A stretch of DNA of 64,000 nt from Lotus japonicus (Eukaryota; Streptophyta; Magnoliopsida; Fabales; Fabaceae), in NCBI RefSeq assembly GCF_012489685.1, contig NC_080041.1, positions 27,021,780-27,085,779 of the forward strand. Reading direction: 5' to 3'. A program made the position numbers and the translations under genes. The stretch's first letter is position 1; each line of letters begins with the position of its first letter. A model generated the notes under the pieces. It worked only from the letters and a program-made list of their open reading frames with translations, made no database searches and had not been told where the DNA came from. Of this stretch, positions 55,676-64,000 are shown one piece after another.

Positions 55676-56215
55676 AAATAAAATTTAACAAATCCTACAA
55701 TTGAAGATTAGTAGATTAATCAATGAATTAACTCAAAGGCTTTATTCATAATTCAGATTGCTTGCTTAATCCCATCAGAAAATAATTAACAAAACCAAAT
55801 ACAATAGAGACATTCTAAATGGCCTTGCTTTATTCATTTTTTTGTGTGCTTAGAGGTAACCTCCACACGGGAGTCAATCATGTTAAAGTCGGAAACCTCC
55901 ATATTATGGTGAGACTAACTCAAACTTAAGAATTTGTTTAAAATGAATCAAACATGTAGCACTTGAACCAATCAAAATTTGTGTAAGGTTTACACCAAGT
56001 TATTGATTATTGAATTTAATCCATCCGCATTAGGCCATTTTGTAGTAGATATTTCTCTCACATTTTAAAATAAATCATACAATTGAAGATGACTCAATGA
56101 ATACTAACTCAACGCACATTTATTTGCCCATGCTTTTTTCATAATTCAGATTGCTTGCTTGTTCCCATCAGAAAATAACAAAACCAAGTATAATAGAGAC
56201 ACTCAAAATGGTCTT
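55676..56215. repeat. Diverged direct duplication
   Basis: Blocks of about 150 bp at 55676-55825 and 56060-56215 share ATACAATTGAAGAT-like, TTCATAATTCAGATTGCTTG and CCCATCAGAAAATAA sequences, about 385 bp apart. No ORF. Confidence 0.6.
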
Positions 56216-56365
56216 GTAATTTTCACGCCTCGCATTAAATCACAAAATCATGGGGCACTATGCATCGATTTTCAATCAATTTCATAACAAATTCAGAACC
56301 ACGTAACAAAAATTAATCTATGAAATTCATCATTAATTGATGAAATCTGCAGGTGTCACGAGAAT

Positions 56366-56729
56366 CTAGAAGTGTTGCGCGTCGCCGTCGCTGTCGATTG
56401 GGGTGAAGAAAGCGGTGACGGCGAAGAGCTTCTTTCTGGCAAGGCATTGAGGGCGGCAGTTAGCGGTTACCGTGAAACACAGGATTCCGTTATCCTGGTT
56501 AAGTGGCAGTTGATCAAATTCTGTGGGAGAAGACGGTGATGACGGTACCGGTGGTGAGAGTTGTTGTGTGTTTGAGAGAGAAATGTGGTGGGCCCACCTT
56601 CTTGCAGTGACCTTGGAGTCCCTGAGTTTTGCAAGTGCTCCTGGTCTTAGGTACCTGTTTGGGGATGAAGATGAATATTTACATGGTGATGATGATGATG
56701 GCTTTGGGTTTGGGCATTCTCTCATAGTC

Positions 56730-56731
<2 letters not shown>
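56366..56731 (-). CDS. Small intronless gene, 121 aa, unknown function
   Basis: Minus strand ATG at 56731 (MTMRECPNPKPSSS), stop at 56366. Features: Ser/Pro-rich N-terminus, then NRYLRPGALAKLRDSKVTAR, an S/P stretch (SPPVPSSPSSP) and a hydrophobic C-terminus (KKLFAVTAFFTPID). The YLRPGALAKLRDSK motif is like one in a family of uncharacterised plant proteins. Basic middle, no signal peptide or membrane span. The 5' leader holds a CAT-repeat microsatellite, and a solo LTR pair sits about 100 bp upstream of the start, so its promoter has been pushed about 3.4 kb away. Confidence 0.62.

Positions 56732-56769
<38 letters not shown>
56730..56769. repeat. (ATG)n microsatellite at the start of the small gene
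   Basis: About 13 ATG units (CAT units on the gene strand), directly upstream of the minus-strand start codon at 56731; length changes would alter the leader only. Confidence 0.9.
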
Positions 56770-56770
<1 letters not shown>

Positions 56771-56909
56771 TGAGAAAAATGAGTGAGTGAGTGAATGGAA
56801 TGATATAATGGATTGGAAAATGAAATGGAGAGTGTAACACCCTCTAAACCCCGCATAAATATTATAGCTTAAATGAGAGTAAAATGCATAACATAGAGGG
56901 TGTCACACT

Positions 56910-58105
56910 TGTAAGATCAAGATTTGGTCATGTGGTACAACTCTATGTTTTGATGATAACAAGTATTTATTTGTGGATGAACAACTATGATACTCTAATG
57001 TTTGTCTTGAGTGTTTTGACAAACAGGTTCTGATTCTGACACCAGAAGATATATTCGTCAGAAGATCAGAGGATCAGAAGATCTGAGGATCAGAGGATCA
57101 GAAGATCAGAGGATCTGAAGATCAGAGGATCTGAGGATCAGAGGATCAGAAGATCAGAGGATCAGAAGATCTGAGGATCAGAAGATCTGAAGACCAGAAG
57201 CTCTGAGGGACCAGAGGCTCTGAAGGTTCAGAAGCTCTGAAGGTCCAGAAGCAGAAGTTACGAAGGTCAGAGGATCCAAGCTTCCCTCTGACTCTGATCA
57301 CCAAGCTTCACAAGTTCCAACACGAAGCATAACTCTGATCAGAAGTCAATGGTTAAAGGCAAATGTCTCTATCGAGAAGTACAAGAGCAGTGTACTATTC
57401 TGAAATGCCTACCTACCAAAGTTCAGCCACTGCAGGTTCTGGAAGTTCCAGAAATGCCCTCCAACGGTCATATTCTCTCAACAGAAATATCCTTTGCACC
57501 TTAGACTATAAAAGGCTGAAGAAAAGAAGAAAGCAAGAGCGAGAGAAAACAAAGAGCTGCAATACAAGAAAAGATTCAAGCATCTACTTTCTTCATCTAT
57601 TCTTATTTAGTTTACACTCAGCTTATTTAGAAGCAAACCTTTGTAAACACCAACCTCAAACAGTTGTTTGATTTTCCTTAAGGGACCGGGTAGGTCAGTA
57701 TCCTTAAGAAGACTAAGAGAGTGAATCTTAGTGGTGATTCCTTTAGGAGATCAAGGTTGATCGGATCCTAGAGAAGACTAAGAGAGTGAATCTTAGTGAT
57801 AGCTAAGTCAGTGTATTGTTAGTCACTTGTAGGTTTCAAGTGCAGTTGTAACAATTATCTGATTAGTGGATTGCCTTCATTCTAAGAAGGAAGAAATCAC
57901 CTTAACGGGTGGACTGGATTAGCTTGAGGGATTTATCAAGTGAACCAGGATAAAATACTTGTGTGCTTTTCTCTTCTCTCTATCTTTATCCGCTGCACCA
58001 TCTATCTTAGAGAAACCGAAAAGATTTACTTTAAATCTTAAGGGGAAAGTTTTTATATTGAAAACGCTATTCAACCCCCCCTTCTAGTCGTTTTTCACAC
58101 CTTCA
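56910..58105 (+). mobile_element. SIRE-type solo LTR (1196 bp)
   Basis: TGTAAGATCAAGATTTGG to CACACCTTCA; target duplication ACACT (56905-56909, 58106-58110). Similar to 40808-42014 but clearly diverged, with an internal duplication of the AGACTAAGAGAGTGAATC segment (about 57705-57800). A TATA-like ACTATAAAAGG lies at about 57504. Confidence 0.9.
57045..57200 (+). repeat. GATCAGA-type minisatellite in the SIRE solo LTR
   Basis: Repeats of AGAGGATCAGAAGATC / TCTGAGGATC, a local expansion of the CAGAAG/CTCTGA motif also found in the full SIRE LTRs, where it is not in tandem. Confidence 0.8.
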
Positions 58106-60439
58106 ACACTTATTCTCCAAAACCATAAATCAAAACACCTATCATGCTCAAAATAAATATATAAATTTTCCAACTTTAATGTCACAACTTTATATGCATA
58201 GCACAGCGGATTTATTTTCAACTCCAAGATAAAACATAACCCAAAAATAAATAAGAGAGTTCATAAAATAACTCTTAACATCAAGGTACAAAACTAAGCG
58301 TTTCCCCAGTGTTACATAACAGAGCATGACTCCCCTAACTAAACCATAAATGAAAGACTAGCTCCTCCAACTAACCCTCGCGAGAAGCTCCACTATCCTC
58401 GGTACTTGAGCGATGTCGCCTAGAATATCATTTCAACATAAGTGTGAGAACTCATATCATATGGATAAGCATAATAATGAATAATGTAAAAACTTATCTA
58501 TTCCACATAAATTCTTCACACTTCACTAATAAACAATAAATTATGTAATTTAATATAATCAATCAATCTCACAGTTATGACAATACTCCATAATTCATAG
58601 CATCAAGTAAGCAAATATTATTGTCTCCAATTACCACAACATCAAATCTAAAAAAATATCACAATTATCATTAATTAGCATCAACAACATCCTAACACAT
58701 ATGACTCAAGTGAGACCCGTGCAAATGTCTTTGGTACCAAAGTTGTTATCTTTAGCGGTATCATCGCGTCCACTCTAGACAGATAACCACCAATAAAGCC
58801 CTCGCTCTAGGCTTCAAAACCACTCCAGTTTTGGGACAAGTCACTAGCTCCACGAGAACTAGCAAACATTGCCTCTTGACAACTATGCAGTGTATTGTGC
58901 AAAACTCAACTAACATATGCATATTCAGACCATCTCCAAGTCTTAATTATTTTAGCATATTCATCACCTCATCATCAGCTCAACAATTCAAATCATCTCC
59001 AATTTCACAAAACACACACTTACATGTAATCAATCACACAACTTGCAATCATAGTAACTTAACAACTTCACACATAACATCAATTCATAAATAACAACAT
59101 ATAATCAACTATTAAACAGATATAAATTAAATATAATTCATATATAACAGGTTCTGCAACTATTATACAAAACCTGGATTCTTCCTATTTTTTCCCAAAA
59201 ACTCGTCATCTCCCCGCACCATCCCCCTCATGCGCACGCTATGCGCGTGCACCACATCTTTTTTCGAAAACAACATTTGCACCTAAAATGAATCATTTTA
59301 TTCAAAACGGTTATAAACTGTACAGCAACCTAGGCGAATTTTTAAATACCTCAAATACACTCAGAAAAATTCAATATTTTTATCATGGTTCCCTATACAC
59401 GTTTTGTAAATCCCTGTAAATTTTCAAGTCGAAATTCGAAGCACAAAATTCAGGAAATATCTAACACTAACATCAGTTCGTGAGAAACGAGACAGCTTAA
59501 CCTATCCTCACTAAAACGCAGATAACTCGAGCTACAGACGTCGGAATGACGTGAAATCAGCGGCAACAGTTCTATAACAGAGAGGGCTACAACTTTTATG
59601 AAGACTACTTCTTCAAATTCGGCCATTAACATAGCTCGAAATAGAGTTCAAGAGCTCGTAAATTTCCCGCGCGCAACGCATCATGCGCGCCTATCTTCTA
59701 CCCCCAAAATTCATCTTAAAATCAAACCCTAACTATTTCAATTTGGGAATTTCTGCATCCTAGGGTTCCTAACTCATGCTTCCAATAATTACTCACTATC
59801 ATACTAATCCATAGAACATGAATCCAAACCCTTACCTCTTGAAGATGAAAGTCTAGGGTTTTCTTCTCTTTTCTCCCCTTCTCTCTTTCACGCTTCTTTT
59901 CTTCTGCTCTGCTAACTTCTCTAATTCTCAAATTCTGATTTCTCCCTTTCTAATTCACTCCTAACCCTTAAATAGTCTTACAATGGGCCTCACTCCCAAC
60001 TACTCACTTAAAACCTAAAACCCTTATTTATCTAAATCTTATACTATATCACATATATCACTTATATACAATTTAAATAATTTACTCACTCCATATATCA
60101 CATAATCACCTAATTATCTAGAAAATCACTTAATTACCTTATTATATAATAAAATCTCATAATCACCTTATTATATAGTAAAATCACATATTTATTCAAA
60201 TCACTATATAACCTAATAATAATTAAAATAAATTAATAAATATTCTACTTATCGGAAAATGGGGTGTTACAGAGAGGGTGGTTGTTTTTAAAAGGTTCAC
60301 TTTGTGGCGGGAAACAACGGTTCACTACTGATTTACTACCATTCTCATCGTGGTCACACTTTTTCGACTACTTGACCACGTGATTTGCAAATTTTATTAC
60401 ACTTTATTACTGATTTTTATTTTATATTTTAAAGACGTC

Positions 60440-60560
60440 CCGAATGATAGCTGATAGTTCAAGTGGTAAGAGCTTAGAAACATATAGTTTGAGCAGAAAA
60501 AGGTCAAGGATCAAATCTTCAAGGGGGAGAGTGCAATTTATCTTTCATTTTTTTGAACCG
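60440..60560 (+). mobile_element. tRNA-derived SINE
   Basis: Pol III A-box-like TAGTTCAAGTGG (60455-60466) and B-box-like AGGATCAAATC (60507-60517), about 40 bp apart as in tRNA genes. No tRNA fold is complete. The 3' part is GGGGGAGAGTGCAATTT and T-rich. Confidence 0.5.
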
Positions 60561-60708
60561 CAATTTATCTTTCTGATATGCCAAAAAAATTCAGTTTGGA
60601 CAGTTATCTATTAATTTGAATTATATATTAAAGTTATCTTATATTTTATTTCGGTGGTTGATTTAGTTGGTGAATGTTTAATTACCCGTAAAGATTTTGG
60701 GTTCTAGT

Positions 60709-60758
60709 TTTATATTATATTATATATATATTATATTATATTATATATATATATATAA
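60709..60758. repeat. (TA)n-type microsatellite
   Basis: TATATTA/TATATA repeats of about 50 bp. Confidence 0.85.
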
Positions 60759-60994
60759 TCTTCGTTGGGAATACCTTAGCCTCGAAAAGGATAGTCTCCC
60801 TAAACCCAAAACTACTTCTTCTTGCAATTTGGTTCGGCACACAATTTCTATGGATTCAATAATCTTTTGTATTACTTCGATCGATCCGTACACTCATAAA
60901 ATACGTATCATGGGCTGTTCAGTATTCCTTATCTTGTATGAAGATTTTTCTCATGGTTTTTTATTATTTCCAATAAAATGTTTACTTTAGAAAA

Positions 60995-61960
60995 AAAAAT
61001 ATGTAAATCATTGAAGGTGTATCATATGAAAAATAATCTTTGAAATGAAAATATTAGGAATAAATCATGATTGTTAAATTTGATCATGAAGAGTTATGAT
61101 TAAAAGATAATTAATGTCACATGATAAATAAAAATGTCTTCTAACTTTCTAAAAACGTAATAGGACCTAATGTCTTACTCTTGAACACTTATTATTCGAT
61201 CTAACGATCCTGATTTAACTGCATCATTCTCCCATAAGAAGATCATTCTTATGATAAATTTATATCTAGAAGAGAGAAGTCTTTCGGTATAGACGTATGC
61301 TCACATCTAATAAATAATAGGCTTAAAAGCATTTGTTGCCCCTATTGTTTCATGTTTGTTCAAAAGATATCCCCCATCTATTTTTGTTCATGTTTGTACC
61401 CTCAATAATACTGAAAAGTGTAGCGAGCACCCCTCCGTCAGTTTGACGTTAGAAAATTAACGGAGGGGCTGACGTGACTTATCCTTTTTTTTTTTGACAT
61501 GCCACGTCGATAATATTAACAAAATTATCAAAATTTAGAAATGAAAAAGGGGTGGGGAGGATTCGAACTCGGGACTTATAAGTACCAAAACACACACTTA
61601 ATGTTTTTAATCTTTGTTTTAGATGAGGGATTAAGGATATCCTGAGTTCGAATCCTCCCCACCCCTTTTTCAATTTCTGAATTTTGATAATGTTGATATT
61701 ATTATCCGTGGCATGTCAAAAAAAAAGGAACAGTCACGTCAGCCCCTCCGTTAGTTTAGTTTTCTAACGTCAAACTGACGGAGGGGTACTCATTACACTT
61801 TTCAGTATCATTGAGGGTACAAACATGGACAAAAAATAGATGGGGTGTGTCTTTTGCACAAACATGAAACATCAGGAGCAACAAATGCTTTTAAGCCTAA
61901 ATAATATTAAGTGTAAATCAAAAGACTAGGTAGTTGGCTTTTAGTATGAAAATAGAAATT
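60995..61960. repeat. Diverged R-repeat copy with a MITE inside
   Basis: Matches the second half of the R unit (ATATTAGGAATAAATCATGA, CCCATAAGAAGATCATTC, AAGACTAGGTAGTTGG). It is interrupted by the MITE at 61320-61897. Confidence 0.75.
61320..61897. mobile_element. Mutator-type foldback MITE (578 bp)
   Basis: Terminal inverted repeats GGCTTAAAAGCATTTGTTGC ... GCAACAAATGCTTTTAAGCC extend almost to the centre, about 270 bp per arm. Target duplication of 9 bp, TAAATAATA (61311-61319, 61898-61906), the length made by Mutator-like transposases. No transposase. Both arms carry GAGTTCGAATCCTCCCC-like sequence, similar to a tRNA B box. Confidence 0.85.
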
Positions 61961-61983
61961 AAACTCGTGCGTTGCACGGGTTC
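61961..61983. other. Helitron-end-like hairpin
   Basis: CTCGTGC-gtt-GCACGGG, a stem found near the termini of many plant Helitrons (CCCGTGC..GCACGGG). No CTRR end or 5' TC end could be assigned. Confidence 0.3.
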
Positions 61984-64000
61984 GTTTTTAATTTGTATTT
62001 TTTAATTGTAATATTTAAATTTGCAGAAAGGTAAGAAAACTATTATTTAGAAGAAGATTTAGAATATATGTATAATTAAATATAATTGAGTTATGATATT
62101 CTCACACTTTCTTTCTCTAATAAGGGAAAAAAAGGATCAAACAGGTAGATTTCTTTTTTTTTTTTGCTTCATCGGAAGAAAAAATAGGTAGATTTCTATT
62201 GAGATTGAAATGAGAGTAGTTTTTTTATATAAAAGAAATTTAATTACTTAATTAGATTAGTATTGAAATGAACGTAGTAGTCTACTATTTTTTTTTTCTA
62301 ATATTGATTTAGTCATTGCAGTGATGTTATCAGTTGTGCTAATTTTTTTTTATCAAGATTGATGTGGTTGTTTACCATTGTTGGTGACATAGAAGTTCTT
62401 TTAAAATTACTTTCACAAACATAAAAATAGATTCTATCTAACTGCAGGATGAACGTCATTTGTTCCCTTTGAATGATTAAGTTGCTATTTTTTTTTCCAT
62501 AATATGACAATATTGAGGAGTGAGAGATTCCTATTTCTTATCAAGAATATAGTGAGTACTACATTTTACACTTATCTTTCTAGTGCAGTATATAAATTTA
62601 TGTGGCTAACACTTTGTTACTGATTTGTGTCATATAAATATAGATATGATGATATATTTGTATGATTTCAATTGAATGAGAAGAATTGTTTAGTAAATTA
62701 CCATATATGTGAAACTCATGCAGTTTTATTTTCCAATCATTTGCAACGGGGATATATCACTAAGTAATGTGTGTTTCTTGTTGTTGTTGATGATCTTTCT
62801 CTTGCAATAAAGAAATAAGAATGATTAATTTAAAAAAGCAATTTTGAAATTAACTAAAATAATTAAAAATGCATACTTGTTGAAGTAGTTAGAGACAATT
62901 GTCATTGTTTTTTCTTACCAGCAGCTGAAGTATAAGAAATATGAATAATTTGAGTTTGTGAGTGATTTCACTGGTTTGTTTATATAGAGATATAATAGAT
63001 GCATGGTTCAATAGAATACATTTCATTTTTTATTTATTTAGTGTGGATAGTTGAATAGCCTCTTGACATTGACAATTTTATTCAGTTTTTGACACTGGTA
63101 TTGCCATCATGCCACTATTTTTAATTTAATGTTAGTTTTTCTTCGGAGTTACTATGTTAAGGAATTCTAAGAGTTTGTGAGTTTAACAAAAATAGACATA
63201 TATTCCTGCAGAAAATTGGACAGCAAACTAAGACCATTGCATATCAAGATTAATTTTGGCGGAAGTATGCTTTATTGTTAATAGTTTTTTTTTCTTGGAC
63301 TAAATTGATATTAGTTTAAAATTAACATTAAATTTGATTTTAATTTAAGGTACTGTGCTAAAACCATTTGCATATATAACTTTGTGGTCTGTTACACTTT
63401 TGGCATGAATGTTACTTTTTTGCTTGTACATTTGATATTTATTAAGTTTAAAACTGAAATCATTATTGCACAAGTTTCCACTACCCGTTCATTCACTCAC
63501 TAAGCTATCTCATTAAAACACCAGTTTTTTTACTAATGTATGTAGGTTCGCATGTGTATTTGTACTTAATACTTAACTCAAGCGAGCTTTACTAATATAT
63601 ATAGATAGATAGATATTTTTTTTTTGGAAAAACCAAATATATATATATATATATATATATAATTACTTTGGGAAATAAGAGCCCCAAGTACAATATAGAT
63701 AGATATATATTGATAGAATTTTTTTTATTTTAAAAGTATTTTATCTAAATTATTTATTAATAAATATTATTTTGTTTTTTATTTTGATTTTTTAAATTTG
63801 TCAAATGCAAAGCTCAAGTCAATTTTAAGTCTATGAATGTTGTTATTTAATATAAGTAGTTGAATAGGTTTTTATAATACAATTTTTTTTCAGTTTTTAG
63901 TTTATTAAATTTTTATTTTTAATGAATTTAATATAAGGCTTAATCCTCAAATTAGTCTCTGTCTTTGTTTCGCCGTCTGAACCAGGTCCCAGACCGGAAA
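61984..64000. other. AT-rich non-coding tail of the window
   Basis: No ORF, RNA gene or complete element seen. (TA)n lies near 63637-63661. At about 63937 GGCTTAATCCTCAAATTAG begins, which may be the left end of another GGCTTAA-type MITE cut by the window edge. Confidence 0.5.

Larger units (their letters stand above)
52859..56365. other. Intergenic region, mostly featureless
   Basis: AT-rich, many stops in all frames. A weak LRR-like reading at 54728-54820 and a duplicated block at 55676-56215 are listed separately. Around 55260-55450 there is a G+C-richer stretch with GGTTTGAATTC (55329-55340), similar to a tRNA B box, perhaps an old SINE. Confidence 0.5.
56833..60271 (-). mobile_element. 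Solo LTR D with a nested SIRE solo LTR
   Basis: TGTAACACCCTCTAAACC to AAAATGGGGTGTTACA, target duplication GAGAG (56828-56832, 60272-60276). Without the nested LTR it is about 2.2 kb. The minus-strand orientation is suggested by a CTATTTAAGGG box near 59970 and an AG|GTAAGG donor-like site near 59835. Short hairpins at 58731-58850 (CTTTGGTACCAAAG; CAAAAC-cactcca-GTTTTG) recall the arrays in the other LTRs. Likely a more distant member of the same LTR type. Confidence 0.75.

Noticed and set aside
56523..56786. Plus-strand ORF with a poly-Met run
   Set aside because: It is the (ATG) microsatellite plus the antisense of the small minus-strand gene, which has the better protein features.
61558..61690. 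Possible tRNA gene from GAGTTCGAATCCTCCCC
   Set aside because: It occurs as an inverted pair in both arms of a MITE, with no A box at the right distance and no acceptor stem.

Overview
The window looks like plant nuclear DNA, almost certainly from a legume. It is AT-rich, has plant-type introns and polyA signals, and is packed with nested LTR retrotransposons of the Tat, Tekay/chromovirus, Athila-like and SIRE lineages. The SIRE-type LTRs (TGTAAGATCAAG start, TGGTATCAGAGC primer site) and the long Tekay LTRs suggest a papilionoid such as Lotus. That genus-level guess is inference only. I see no rRNA, no convincing tRNA gene, no CRISPR and no bacterial features.

Layout. (1) 1-13231: wreckage of minus-strand Tat-lineage Ty3/gypsy elements, including RT, RNase H and integrase pieces, an LTR, and two copies of an accessory ORF on the opposite strand. 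Two long solo LTRs of one chromovirus-like family, A at 2729-6572 and B at 7784-10559, interrupt it; each has a perfect 5-bp target duplication. (2) 13232-27160: a Tekay chromovirus with a 2.86-kb 5' LTR, broken gag-pol, a third solo LTR of the A/B family (C, 20629-24389) inserted in its chromodomain, and a 3' LTR that turns into an inverted LTR piece. (3) 27161-28981: fused fragments of an Athila-like LTR, a Tat LTR and an unnamed dispersed repeat (here called R). (4) 28982-42014: a young SIRE-type Ty1/copia element with gag-pol, an env-like ORF, an antisense gene-like unit in its 3' region, and an extra copy of its 3' region plus LTR on the left. (5) 42015-45000: R repeats with a retroposon and a small solo LTR inside. 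(6) 45000-64000: a host-gene-like zone. It holds a gene built on six tandemly duplicated exons (46044-49029) whose 3' end is repeated as a large palindrome (48115-50774), a LINE tail, a MADS-box pseudogene, a small minus-strand gene (56366-56731) with a nested LTR insertion about 100 bp upstream of its start codon, a SINE, and a Mutator-type MITE.

Most unusual signals. First, the long LTRs (Tekay LTR, A, C, and more weakly D) look like small transcription units in their own right: a TATA box, a leader, a conserved GGTGAGGGC splice-donor-like site, an array of short hairpins whose stems differ but stay paired, a conserved CAG|ATG junction, and then a 160-192 codon ORF. Second, the SIRE element carries an antisense unit with its own TATA box, intact 130-codon coiled-coil ORF and AATAAA. 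Third, a palindrome with 1.3-kb arms sits on the 3' end of the tandem-exon gene and would make a hairpin RNA if read through. All calls come from reading the sequence; no alignment or database search was run.
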